Positions 25,876 to 34,376 of a stretch of DNA of 45,441 bases are shown here, piece by piece. The notes beneath the pieces were generated by a model. That model was not told the DNA's origin, ran no database searches, and worked only from the letters and a program-made list of their open reading frames with translations. The DNA comes from Promethearchaeota archaeon (GTDB lineage: Archaea; Asgardarchaeota; Lokiarchaeia; Sigyniarchaeales; SOKP01), in contig JAGXNO010000031.1 of the NCBI GenBank assembly GCA_019894975.1, positions 1 to 45,441 on the forward strand, read 5' to 3'. The translations under genes were made by a program, and so were the position numbers. Position 1 is the stretch's first letter, and every line of letters starts with the position of its first letter.

Positions 25876-26511
25876 TTGAAGAAAATGAATGACAAACCGT
25901 CTTTATTAATCATCGGAAATTCCAATGTTGGGAAGAGTTCGATAACTCGACTATTATTACCAAACCCTCGGGCATTTAAAGGTAAAATTGGAAAATCTCC
26001 GGGTAGTACTTTGTTAATAAAACCTATATCTCAACATAATTTACCCTATAACATTATTGACCTTCCTGGTTTTGGGTACACTAAACATTCAAGTCGCAGA
26101 CGAGGAGAACATATAAAGAAACAGATTGTTGTTCACATTGAAAAACACAATAAAGACTATTTTTTTGGTTTGGTTGTACTCAATATATTAAGGATTGAAG
26201 ATGAGATTGAGAAGTTTTTTATTAAAGATGTGAAAGCAATTCCACTAAGTTTTGAACTTATCCAATTTTTAAATGAGTTTAAAATCCCCATTTTAATTGT
26301 TATTAATAAAATTGATAAAGTTTCAACTTTTGACAGAAGTAAAATTATAGATTTGTTTTTAAAATCTGCGAAAGAATATAACCTTAATCTAATTCACTTG
26401 AATAGTTATAAGTTTAACTCAAAATCTGAAATTCCATATATTGAGTTCTCTGCATTAAAAAAGATTAATTTAAAGGAATTAAAATTAATAATTCAAAAGA
26501 ATTTTAAATAA
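25876..26511 (+). CDS. engB: EngB-like (YihA family) GTPase
   Basis: A GTPase of about 211 residues. It shows G1 GNSNVGKSS, a switch region SPGSTLLIKP, G3 DLPGFGY and G4 NKID. These match the TrmE-Era-EngA-YihA class and specifically EngB, whose archaeal members have KxPGxT and the xDxPGFG strand. Bacterial EngB acts in large ribosomal subunit assembly; the archaeal role is less clear. The region between G3 and G4 is longer than usual, and a G5 motif is plausible in EFSALK. TTG 25876 and ATG 25885 are both possible starts; ATG is as likely. It follows the acidic repeat protein by 15 bases. Confidence 0.75.
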   Translation: MKKMNDKPSLLIIGNSNVGKSSITRLLLPNPRAFKGKIGKSPGSTLLIKPISQHNLPYNIIDLPGFGYTKHSSRRRGEHIKKQIVVHIEKHNKDYFFGLVVLNILRIEDEIEKFFIKDVKAIPLSFELIQFLNEFKIPILIVINKIDKVSTFDRSKIIDLFLKSAKEYNLNLIHLNSYKFNSKSEIPYIEFSALKKINLKELKLIIQKNFK

Positions 26512-26526
26512 GAATTATATATTTTT

Positions 26527-27129
26527 TCATTTTAGGATGTTTGAAATAAGATTTCTCAGTTCTGAATATTCTGTAACAACAGGAAATTGAGGAAATTCTC
26601 CTTTTACCTTATCAGAAGGTCTAAACAAGAACCCAAAATGTGCTTCTTTTAACATTTTAATGTCATTATAAGAGTCACCTACGGCGATAACATTATAGTT
26701 TAATTTTTTTAGTGCTTTTACTGTCTTTTTTTTCATATTTTTTAATCTTAATCGGTAATTCGCTATCATACCCGATTCATTCACTTCAAGATTATGACAA
26801 AATATTAAGGGATAACCAAGTTTCTTGGCTAAAGGCTGAATAAATTCTAAAAAACTACCAGTAGCGATTATTACCTGGACATTTGTTCTAAGCCATTCTA
26901 AAAAGTCTAAAGCTCCTGGTAAAAGCTCAATACGCTCAATTATTTCTTGAATATCATTTAAAGTTATATTATTTTTTTTCAGTATATCTAATCTTTGCTT
27001 CATGAGTACATCATAATCTGGAATATCTCTAGTAGTTAACTTGAGTTTTTCAATTCCAGATGTGGCTGCAACTTCTTCCCAAATTTCAGGAGTGAGCACA
27101 CCTTCAAGATCTAGGCAAATTACATACAT
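26527..27129 (-). CDS. thrH: ThrH-like HAD phosphatase (phosphoserine phosphatase/homoserine phosphotransferase)
   Basis: About 200 residues when started at ATG 27129, which gives MYVICLDLEGVLTPEIW, the normal ThrH N-terminus; TTG 27156 would add nine residues. The enzyme family, known from Pseudomonas, dephosphorylates phosphoserine and can pass the phosphate to homoserine. Motif I is the characteristic DLEGV, and the segments TTRDIPDYDVLMKQRL, LLPGALDFLEWL and AVGDSYNDIKMLKEAHFG follow the family closely. EFPQFP near the end is also typical. Motif II differs slightly (ATGSF where Pseudomonas has SDTF). Presence in an archaeon suggests transfer from bacteria, which is inference. It converges on the EngB-like gene with a 15-base gap. 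Confidence 0.85.
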   Translation of the reverse strand: MYVICLDLEGVLTPEIWEEVAATSGIEKLKLTTRDIPDYDVLMKQRLDILKKNNITLNDIQEIIERIELLPGALDFLEWLRTNVQVIIATGSFLEFIQPLAKKLGYPLIFCHNLEVNESGMIANYRLRLKNMKKKTVKALKKLNYNVIAVGDSYNDIKMLKEAHFGFLFRPSDKVKGEFPQFPVVTEYSELRNLISNILK

Positions 27130-27221
27130 CTTATTAGAAAAAAGGGAAGGGATCAATAATAAATTTATGATGTTATGAGATGGAATAATGTATATAAGAG
27201 ATAAATTTCTTATATTTCGGT

Positions 27222-28511
27222 TTATCCTTCTGTAAGTTTTGGATCTTTTTCTCTATCCCAGTTAACGGCAAATAAAAAATCTCTGCTTGCCCTATTTTTA
27301 TAGATTAGAGGAAATCCACTCAGTTCCTCAAATTTAATTGAAAAATCTTCTAAAAATTCGTATTCTGGGAAATAATAGTGAAGTTCTTTATCACTTTTCA
27401 GTCGTTCTTTTATTTTTAGGGCTTTAGCCTGTAAAGTGAATCCTTTTATTTCAAAAAAATTTGGGTTGGCTTTCTCTATAATTTTTATATAATTTGGAAT
27501 AAGATTTTTATCGATATTCAAATTTTTAATCGCAGTTAGTCTAACTAAAGATCTACAAGATATAGAATCTAATAGTGCTAAAGATTCATTTAATTTCTCC
27601 CACCCATTTTTTATCATAGGACGACAGAGTTGTTTATATAATGCTTCGTTTGGGGCAGGTAATGTAATATATAATTGACTCGGTAGATACTCCAATTCTA
27701 TTATCTTATCTGGTAGTGTACCATTTGTTACTATAAAGGTGGTCATTGAATGATTTCTAAATTCTTTTATAAGTTCGGACATTTTTGGGTACAACATTGG
27801 CTCCCCATCTAATGATATAGCAGCATGGTTAGGTTTCATTGCCTCAGTGTGAGCTTGTATAATATCATCGGGAGAAGTTAATGCACGGTTAATTAAAACC
27901 TCTAGTTCATCTCTTGAATCAATACAACATAAAATATCGTTATCCAATTCAAATTTTGTAAATCCATTGACTGGTTTAATAAAATTTTGATTTTTTAGGA
28001 GATTTACAGCTCTTTCGATTTTATTTTTTGAAACATGAATTTTATTCATTAAAGAGTTGATATTGTATGAACCATCACCATTCATTAACATATAATAAAG
28101 AATATCAATCATTATTTCATAGTTATCGAGATATCTCCTTAGAGGTAAATGATTTTGAATGATATCTTTATGATGACGAAACATTTCGTCAACGATTTCT
28201 TTAGGTTCATCAGGTTCTACGCTAAAATCACTTCCCAATGAACCCATTTCAACATCTCGCCAACAAAAAACACATTGATGATTACAAAATGGCAAGGAAG
28301 GAGTATTTTGTAAACATCTATTACTTTTTATTCCAAATACGCCCTTATAACAATTTCTGTTATCTCTACCGGTCATTAGTCTCTGTTCCAACCAATGGCA
28401 CGGTTTAATAGAAGAATGTTTGTTTTTTCCAATGATTCTGTAAGTTGTTTTTGTATAGGTCTCGACAAATTCATTAGTAATTCTGTTATCAACGATGAAC
28501 CGATTCTTCAT
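27222..28511 (-). CDS. taw1: Wyosine synthase Taw1/TYW1 (radical SAM) with an inserted probable winged-helix domain
   Basis: This enzyme converts N1-methylguanosine at position 37 of tRNA-Phe into 4-demethylwyosine, using pyruvate. The radical-SAM cysteines are C76, C80 and C83 (CNHQCVFCW). The second cluster cysteines of archaeal Taw1 are matched by C38 (PCHW), C54 (NCYK) and C66 (RCLQ). SLDGEPMLYP and FIVTNG are further family motifs. At 429 residues it is about 100 longer than Methanocaldococcus Taw1. The extra sequence lies at residues 121-205, between the FRHHKDII helix and the NHAAISLDGEP strand. It reads like a winged helix (YYMLMNGDG, SLMNKIHVSKNKIERAVNLL, FIKP). A clear TATA box lies upstream, and the nucleoside phosphorylase gene diverges from it. 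Confidence 0.9.
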   Translation of the reverse strand: MKNRFIVDNRITNEFVETYTKTTYRIIGKNKHSSIKPCHWLEQRLMTGRDNRNCYKGVFGIKSNRCLQNTPSLPFCNHQCVFCWRDVEMGSLGSDFSVEPDEPKEIVDEMFRHHKDIIQNHLPLRRYLDNYEIMIDILYYMLMNGDGSYNINSLMNKIHVSKNKIERAVNLLKNQNFIKPVNGFTKFELDNDILCCIDSRDELEVLINRALTSPDDIIQAHTEAMKPNHAAISLDGEPMLYPKMSELIKEFRNHSMTTFIVTNGTLPDKIIELEYLPSQLYITLPAPNEALYKQLCRPMIKNGWEKLNESLALLDSISCRSLVRLTAIKNLNIDKNLIPNYIKIIEKANPNFFEIKGFTLQAKALKIKERLKSDKELHYYFPEYEFLEDFSIKFEELSGFPLIYKNRASRDFLFAVNWDREKDPKLTEG

Positions 28512-28545
28512 TAAAGAGCCACTTTAACCGTGAAATTCTCACTAG

Positions 28546-28559
28546 TTTATATAAATAAA
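28546..28559 (-). promoter_or_regulatory. TATA box of the taw1 gene
   Basis: On the minus strand the sequence reads TTTATTTATATAAA, centred about 40 bases before the ATG at 28511. This places the transcription start about 15 bases before the gene, as is common in archaea with short leaders. Confidence 0.5.
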
Positions 28560-28688
28560 TGTATTTTATTTAGATATTAAATTATCTTCTTAAAAAATAT
28601 AAGTATATGAGTAATTAGTGTTGAATTTTTAGAATATAACAATAACTTTAGTATCAACTTATTTGAATAAATAAGAGATTGATTTGAA

Positions 28689-29561
28689 ATGCTCAATAGA
28701 ATAAAAAGCGAATTGTTGAATGTAGGATTAAAATTTATAAGTGTAGACGAAAAAATCGTGCGCATGTTACTCGAAACTAGCCCTTCAAATGTAAATGAAA
28801 TAGTAATTCTCCCTGCTATTAAAATTGTAATGAAAAAAATACTGCAGAAACTACAGAATAAACGAAATTATGGAAGAGTTTACAACGGGGAAATAAATAA
28901 CGTAAGGGTAAGTGTAATTCGATCATTAGTGGGTGCTCCAAATTGTGCGATGACAGTTGAGTGTCTGAAACGGTGTAAAACAAAAATAATAATCAGGTTA
29001 GATGCCTGTGGAGGAATCGAAAATTTTGATCCTAAAATTGACATTGGTAATATCTTAATTCCTAAATTAGCATTTTGTGATGAGGGTACAAGCCCTCAGT
29101 ATATAAGAGAAAATCCCTCCCTTGCTAATGATTTAGATAGTATATCAAATCCTTTTGCAAAATTTCAAAATCTTCTCACAGGGAATCATACTATCTTCAA
29201 ATCACAAGCAAATTTAGATCTAAACGAGATACTTGTTAGTTCAGGGAACAATCTTTTCCCAAATAAAATATTAAGGGGAGATATATGGACTACTGATGCT
29301 CTTTTCTGCGAAAGTTTGGATTTTGTACGTGCATTACAATCAATCAACATTCAAGGAGTTGATATGGAATCTTCAATTCTGTTCCTATTAGGGAAACTTT
29401 ACAATTTAAAAGTGGCATCAATTCTTTCTATAACTGATTTACCCGGACACTCTAAATACGATCTTTTTCATTCTAAAGAAGTTCATCCAAATATGGAGAC
29501 TGGTATTGATAATGCAATAAAAGTTTTAATAAACTGTTTACCTCAAATTAAATCTATTTGA
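28689..29561 (+). CDS. Nucleoside phosphorylase family protein (uridine/purine phosphorylase-like)
   Basis: A 290-residue member of the PNP/UDP phosphorylase superfamily, which cleaves nucleosides with phosphate. Recognisable parts are the phosphate-site strand VIRSLVGAPNCAMTVE, LDACGGIE followed by IDIGNILIP, and the ribose-binding GVDMESS (near residue 225). The late active-site Asp is in SITDLPG. The first 60 residues and the length are within the normal range. The base specificity cannot be told. It diverges from taw1, and its end is 18 bases from the end of the convergent winged-helix gene. Confidence 0.82.
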   Translation: MLNRIKSELLNVGLKFISVDEKIVRMLLETSPSNVNEIVILPAIKIVMKKILQKLQNKRNYGRVYNGEINNVRVSVIRSLVGAPNCAMTVECLKRCKTKIIIRLDACGGIENFDPKIDIGNILIPKLAFCDEGTSPQYIRENPSLANDLDSISNPFAKFQNLLTGNHTIFKSQANLDLNEILVSSGNNLFPNKILRGDIWTTDALFCESLDFVRALQSINIQGVDMESSILFLLGKLYNLKVASILSITDLPGHSKYDLFHSKEVHPNMETGIDNAIKVLINCLPQIKSI

Positions 29562-29579
29562 GTTCTTAAGAACTCCTAC

Positions 29580-30473
29580 TCATAATCCTTGTAAGAGCTT
29601 GCTAAAATCTGGTTCTTTAAAGAAATCGTTATATACCTTTAGTAACTCGATATTTACAAGAAAGATTTTTTTATCAGATTTATTTTTTGTAGATTTTACC
29701 AGGTTTAATTCCTTCAATTTATTAATATGGTATAAAATTGTTCCCGAATAAATATCTAGGTGTTCTCCTATCTTCCTAACCGATACGGATTCATCTTTAA
29801 ATATTTCCTCCAATATCTGAGGGATCATTTGATTTAAAAAAATTATCTTAAGGTTGTCATAGTCATTAGGTACTTCAGATAAGAAATAGTGAAGAGATTT
29901 TCCAATTTTTTTAGATCTTATAAGATTAAATCTTTCAAGTGTCATTACGTGTTTAAGAAAAGGAGTTCTGGTTATATTTAATTCTTTCTGGACTTTATCA
30001 TCTCTGGCATGGATTCCCGGATTATTTTTAATGAAATCTAATATTTTTTCGAGTTTTTCATTAGTAAGTATCTCTAATTTCGTACGTCTTTCGCTGGTAA
30101 CAATCCAGTTCTTCTCTTCTAAAGATCTAATCGCAAGAAAAATCTCCTCCTTGCTATATCCTTTCTTATAAGATAATTTGGCTATGCATTTTGCGTACAA
30201 TTTCTCAATAATAGGAAATTTTTGTATTTGACTAATAGATTCAATCTCAAATTCAGCTTCATAACGCTTCAATTTAAGAATACTTTTTGCAATTTCTAAA
30301 ACATCCCTTTCAACTTCGGTTAATTCTTCAATTAAATCTTTTTCTTTAGTTTTTTTTTCTTTTACTTCCTCTTCCAATTGTATAGGGCTAAAATCTAAAC
30401 GCCTAAATGAACTGTCATCTAAACTGTCTTTTTCTTTTGTTTTTTTAACTTCTCTTCTTTTTTCAAGTGACAT
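29580..30473 (-). CDS. Winged-helix DNA-binding protein with tandem wHTH domains
   Basis: A 297-residue putative regulator. Residues 1-55 are highly charged (KKTKEKD twice). A helical segment resembling a wHTH spans about 60-120. Two clearer winged helices follow: NEKLEKILDFIKNNPGIHARDDKVQKELNI (about 128-200), and SVRKIGEHLDIYSGTILYHINKLKELNLV (about 235-280), the latter an ArsR-like archaeal fold. It starts two bases after the stop codon of the zinc-ribbon membrane protein gene, so the two are translationally linked, and the motif EEKxxEEKKTKEKD echoes the acidic linker of that protein. A membrane-linked regulatory pair is a guess. Confidence 0.75.
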   Translation of the reverse strand: MSLEKRREVKKTKEKDSLDDSSFRRLDFSPIQLEEEVKEKKTKEKDLIEELTEVERDVLEIAKSILKLKRYEAEFEIESISQIQKFPIIEKLYAKCIAKLSYKKGYSKEEIFLAIRSLEEKNWIVTSERRTKLEILTNEKLEKILDFIKNNPGIHARDDKVQKELNITRTPFLKHVMTLERFNLIRSKKIGKSLHYFLSEVPNDYDNLKIIFLNQMIPQILEEIFKDESVSVRKIGEHLDIYSGTILYHINKLKELNLVKSTKNKSDKKIFLVNIELLKVYNDFFKEPDFSKLLQGL

Positions 30474-30475
30474 TT

Positions 30476-32053
30476 TTAGGCGTTTTCCTCTAGAAATTGA
30501 ATAAACTTAATCTGTTCTTGAGCATCCATATATTTTAAGTGCTCAATAAGCTTGTCAATATGTTTTGGCTTAACATTTGGTAATTTTCGAATTCTCTCGA
30601 TTAACTTTTTAGGAATATCTTTATATAAATCCGCTAAAGCTTCCACATACTTAACCTGTTCTTCCTTCGTTAAAAAGGCTAGTTCTTCTAATAATTCTCT
30701 TTTTTCTTCTTTGGAAATATCTAAATTACTAATCTCCTGTATTAAATCTTTAGATAGTAGAGTAAAAATTTTTGAAAAATATTCCTTCACTAATTTTTTA
30801 TCCTTTTCACTTTTCACAGGGAGAAGAGATTCATGGAGTCTTAAATCAAGCTCATCCTCTTTTCTTTCTTTTTCTTCTTCAACTGATTTCTCTTCTAACT
30901 CGTCTAACCTAACCTGTTTTTCTTCTATTTTTACTCCCGGTTCAGTAATAATATCCTCTTCTTTAGGTAGGATTTTTATTGGAAGTGATTCCACATCGGA
31001 TTCGATCGGTTTTTCTTCTCTTTCTTCCAATCGGGGTTCCAATGGAGGTAAAGGTGTACGAATAGGCTGAGAAGAATATACGGGGCTTTTTCCTCTGGAG
31101 GGAATTTCGAATTTATCTGATGGTTTGCCAATAAATAGGAAAAATATCAGCGCTCCTAATAATATAATAAATATCCCTGTAGCATAGAAAGGTGCAGCTA
31201 TAACTCCAATAGTGATTAATTTGATTGAATCTCCTATATTAAACGAATTCTTTTCTTTGATCTCTGATTTTAGTTTACCATCAATGATTAAAGCTACTAT
31301 TGCGATGAGTAGAAAACATAAATAAAATACCATGATTAAAGGAATCTCAATCGAAAAAGGAAGAGTTATTTTATTAGGATAACCTGTTGGATCGTAAATT
31401 CTGTCTGAATAGGCTCGATATATACCCATAAGAATAATTACAAATCCTGCTTTAGTGGCAAGATAATTAAGTGAATTTTTTGCTAATAAACCAAAATGAT
31501 AAACTTTAAACTTTTTATTCTGCTCGTCAGTAATGACATATATAAAAATAACTACACCCTTGATAAGTATAATCACTCCTGTTCCATATAGGATGCTCGC
31601 TAAGATTCCCCAACAAAGAGAATCAAGAAAAACTTCGTTGTATTTTTGTTCCTTTACTTTTGGGGCGATATATGCCCGATCATATATTATCAAAAATAAA
31701 CCAATAAATCCCAGAAGACCTCGATTAAAAAGGATAGAACCCCAATTTTCAAAATTAAACGCAAGTTCAGCAATAAACCCAAAGGAGATTATGGTAAAAA
31801 TGAAAATTGGGAGAAATGATATTTTATTTAAGAATTGAATAAGCTTATCTAAATTTGTAGAATAACTCTTAGATAAGACATTAGAGGGGGAAATCTTTTT
31901 CATTACCGGTGTTTGAGCAGGTGTAAACTTCACACCCTCCAAAATAAATGGAGAGCCACACCGCTCACAATAAACTTGAATATTTTGTTCAATTAAATTA
32001 GAAAGCTCAACTGGAAATTCATACCGGCACTCTGTACAAACATAAATTGACAT
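30476..32053 (-). CDS. Zinc-ribbon multi-spanning membrane protein with acidic linker
   Basis: A 525-residue protein I do not recognise. A zinc ribbon opens it (CTECRYEF then CERCGSPF, residues 6-36). About eight to nine hydrophobic segments follow up to residue 325 (for example FIFTIISFGFIAELAF and AAPFYATGIFIILLGALIFF). A Pro- and then Glu-rich linker covers about 335-410. The C-terminal 115 residues form a soluble helical domain with short repeats of the form LLEELAFLTKEEQ, LIEHLKYMDAQEQ. The ribbon suggests contact with protein or nucleic acid at the cytoplasmic face. It is followed after two bases by the winged-helix gene, so the two are an operon. A smaller membrane/zinc-ribbon protein is encoded 78 bases upstream. 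Confidence 0.7.
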   Translation of the reverse strand: MSIYVCTECRYEFPVELSNLIEQNIQVYCERCGSPFILEGVKFTPAQTPVMKKISPSNVLSKSYSTNLDKLIQFLNKISFLPIFIFTIISFGFIAELAFNFENWGSILFNRGLLGFIGLFLIIYDRAYIAPKVKEQKYNEVFLDSLCWGILASILYGTGVIILIKGVVIFIYVITDEQNKKFKVYHFGLLAKNSLNYLATKAGFVIILMGIYRAYSDRIYDPTGYPNKITLPFSIEIPLIMVFYLCFLLIAIVALIIDGKLKSEIKEKNSFNIGDSIKLITIGVIAAPFYATGIFIILLGALIFFLFIGKPSDKFEIPSRGKSPVYSSQPIRTPLPPLEPRLEEREEKPIESDVESLPIKILPKEEDIITEPGVKIEEKQVRLDELEEKSVEEEKERKEDELDLRLHESLLPVKSEKDKKLVKEYFSKIFTLLSKDLIQEISNLDISKEEKRELLEELAFLTKEEQVKYVEALADLYKDIPKKLIERIRKLPNVKPKHIDKLIEHLKYMDAQEQIKFIQFLEENA

Positions 32054-32131
32054 ACTTTTTTATTACACCTTAATAATTATTTTTTTGAATAGTTCCTTTA
32101 ATTTTTTTTGGAATTGAAAAATTCTAAAATG

Positions 32132-32611
32132 CTAATGAGTCAAAGATATCTGGAATTTTTTTATATTGAATTCTTTTCCACAGTTAACACAAAAAACACT
32201 TCCATTTAATTGCATTTTCCTCATCATTTTTTCAGAAAATCTTTTTCCACATTCATTACAATAGATAATCTTATTTTGAATTCCGTTGAATTGATTTTCA
32301 CTATTAGCTTTGCTATTTTCTGTTTGCTTATTTACCTCTATTTCCCCTGAAACTAATTTATAAAAGCCTTCACACAGTCTAAATATCCCTAGACCAATTC
32401 CCTTAAGCAAAAGGTAAGTTCCTTTAAGGATATAATATATCAAATAAGCAATTCCTTTTATTACGAAATAAATAATAGTAATGATCAGTGCTAATAATGC
32501 AATTATACCAATAATGGTTAAAATTTGCCCATAAATTGGTTGGACTAAATACCATTGAATAAATTCCTCATACCATAAAATTACTGTATCAGCTATATTT
32601 TTCCAATCCAT
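32132..32611 (-). CDS. Small membrane protein with C-terminal zinc ribbon
   Basis: A 159-residue protein of unknown function. One strong membrane helix at about residues 26-50 (ILTIIGIIALLALIITIIYFV) is followed by an amphipathic, aromatic stretch (GIAYLIYYILKGTYLLLKG). A linker leads to a zinc ribbon with CNECGKRF and CVNCGKEF at about 117-147. The same combination of membrane helices and zinc ribbon, in reversed order, is found in the next gene of the run, so the two may work together. The start ATG 32611 is clear. Confidence 0.7.
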   Translation of the reverse strand: MDWKNIADTVILWYEEFIQWYLVQPIYGQILTIIGIIALLALIITIIYFVIKGIAYLIYYILKGTYLLLKGIGLGIFRLCEGFYKLVSGEIEVNKQTENSKANSENQFNGIQNKIIYCNECGKRFSEKMMRKMQLNGSVFCVNCGKEFNIKKFQISLTH

Positions 32612-32755
32612 TTTTTTACACTTATTATTTTAATTTAGTCTTAACAATTAGACATTTTTTTTTGATAATAAAAAAATTGGAGTCCAGTTTTTATAAGAAT
32701 TAGAGAAAAAAATTAAATCAAGGATACAAAATTATCAATAATTTAGACAATATTT

Positions 32756-33262
32756 TCAATCATTCAAAATTAGGTTCTCCCAATTCAGCAATTTAACTGT
32801 ATGACGGAGCATATGATCGTCATCCACAATATTATATTTTAAATTTGTAAAGAATTTTTCTGCTCTTTCTTTAGAGCCTTTATAACGAACAATATTATCT
32901 TTGCTTCCATGAAAAATGGTTACCGGAACATCTATTGGTTTATACATGCGTGGTTTAAGTTTACGAGATTCTAAAAATGGAGCTAATAAAATTAATTGCT
33001 TCACTTTGGAAGGATTTTGTAATGCATATAGAACACTCATAAGTCCCCCAAAACTCGATCCAATTATTATCCAATTATTTTTGGTACTTAAAATAGATTC
33101 CAATTCTCTCATTCTTACTTCCAATAAATCATACATTAATATATTTAGATCAAATTCCTTGAAAGTTGGAGTTTGGATATTAGGAAATATTTCTTTCAAT
33201 AATCTAGCTTTAAAACCGGTACCTGAGCTTTCAAGACCATGTACAAAAATAATATTTTGCAT
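32756..33262 (-). CDS. Small alpha/beta hydrolase (YqiA/UPF0227-like esterase)
   Basis: A 168-residue hydrolase with a minimal fold. The oxyanion strand is FVHGLESSGTG (residues 6-16), the nucleophile elbow GSSFGG with Ser70, the acid Asp122 in FHGSKDNIV and the base His150 in DDDHML. The triad is complete. The size and the GLESSG motif resemble the YqiA/YcfP group. No signal peptide is present, so it is cytoplasmic. The natural ester is unknown. The DUF2085 gene lies directly upstream with a gap of three bases, so the pair is cotranscribed. Confidence 0.82.
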   Translation of the reverse strand: MQNIIFVHGLESSGTGFKARLLKEIFPNIQTPTFKEFDLNILMYDLLEVRMRELESILSTKNNWIIIGSSFGGLMSVLYALQNPSKVKQLILLAPFLESRKLKPRMYKPIDVPVTIFHGSKDNIVRYKGSKERAEKFFTNLKYNIVDDDHMLRHTVKLLNWENLILND

Positions 33263-33265
33263 TTC

Positions 33266-34327
33266 TCACTCATCTTCTTCTTCATCTAGATATGGATAAT
33301 CCTCCATTCTTAACAGTTTCATTTCTTTTTTATGTCCAAAGTAAATTAGAGCCCCAATTATAGAAAAATATATAATAAGAATCATGAATGTGAAGAAGTA
33401 ATACTTATAAGTGAATGACATGAAATGGAGGGCATTTCCAATGATAAAACCTGTGAAGATCCGTGATCCTGTAGTGCTTTTTCTTAACAGAAGCCTTTGG
33501 GTTCCCCAATCAACAATGCCGGGGATCGGTAGTATAATTATCAAAAGTAAAGCAAGTTCACCATTAAATTCTGTTTGAAAAACTAGTTCTAACATATGCG
33601 TGGCAAATACCGCAAATAAACCCCCCAGGATTACACCTGAACATCTTGAACAAAAATAGATTTTCGTTCTCCCAAATTTAAGGTAGAAAGTATGATCACT
33701 AGCTGAAGTAGGATGATGAGTTAGTATCATATAATAGAGGTCGTTTTCTTCAGTTGCTAGTATTTTATCATACAAAACTAATAGTAATGGCACGATAAAA
33801 ACTATTGAAATTAGTGCTTGGAGAAAGAATTTAAGCCCAAAATTAAGGACAACTATATCAAGAGGAAATTGATTAGGATGGAATAATGTCTGAAAAATAA
33901 TTATAATCCCTGTCATGATAACAGAACATATGATTACCATTAAAAATGTATAAAAGATTTTTATTCCCTCATGAAATTTTAAGGGTTTATATTTATAAAG
34001 ACCAACTAAGAATCCCAGTATAGCCACAATCAGGCACCACTCAAGATATATCTCATGATAAAATGCCACCTGATATAGGAGTTCGGCTAAAAATCCACTA
34101 ATTAAACCTTGTAAAGAACCGGCTAATACTGAAAGAAATGTAAATAATACTAATGTGATTCCAAATCTAAGAATAAATTCCTGAGATTCTAGAAAAACAG
34201 TTGAAATCGAACCAAATGCCTCTGCAAAATAGACATAAGATATGATGATAAAGAGACAAATTAATAAATTTAAAAATACTAAACGTGAATAGTTTTTTTT
34301 CTCTGTTTCTTGAGGAACTTCATTCAA
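33266..34327 (-). CDS. DUF2085-type integral membrane protein
   Basis: A 353-residue protein with about nine to ten hydrophobic helices. The C-terminal half carries the DUF2085 pattern: HHPTSASDHTFYLKFG, a cysteine pair in YFCSRCSGVILGG, and PGIVDWGTQRLLLRKSTTGSRIFTG. The first half is an additional set of about six helices not found in the short DUF2085 proteins. The C-terminus is acidic (YLDEEEDE). The start is TTG 34327: an in-frame TAA lies four codons upstream and no ATG precedes the first helix. The molecular role of DUF2085 proteins is not known. The hydrolase gene follows after three bases. Confidence 0.78.
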   Translation of the reverse strand: MNEVPQETEKKNYSRLVFLNLLICLFIIISYVYFAEAFGSISTVFLESQEFILRFGITLVLFTFLSVLAGSLQGLISGFLAELLYQVAFYHEIYLEWCLIVAILGFLVGLYKYKPLKFHEGIKIFYTFLMVIICSVIMTGIIIIFQTLFHPNQFPLDIVVLNFGLKFFLQALISIVFIVPLLLVLYDKILATEENDLYYMILTHHPTSASDHTFYLKFGRTKIYFCSRCSGVILGGLFAVFATHMLELVFQTEFNGELALLLIIILPIPGIVDWGTQRLLLRKSTTGSRIFTGFIIGNALHFMSFTYKYYFFTFMILIIYFSIIGALIYFGHKKEMKLLRMEDYPYLDEEEDE

Positions 34328-34376
34328 AGTAATAAATTACACTTTTTATATTCTTAATTATTAATTTAAATTCTTA

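Noticed and set aside
30552..31070. Plus-strand frame of 172 codons rich in serine
   Set aside because: It is the complement of the acidic, Glu/Lys-rich linker of the membrane protein gene; the Ser bias simply mirrors GAA/GAG codons.
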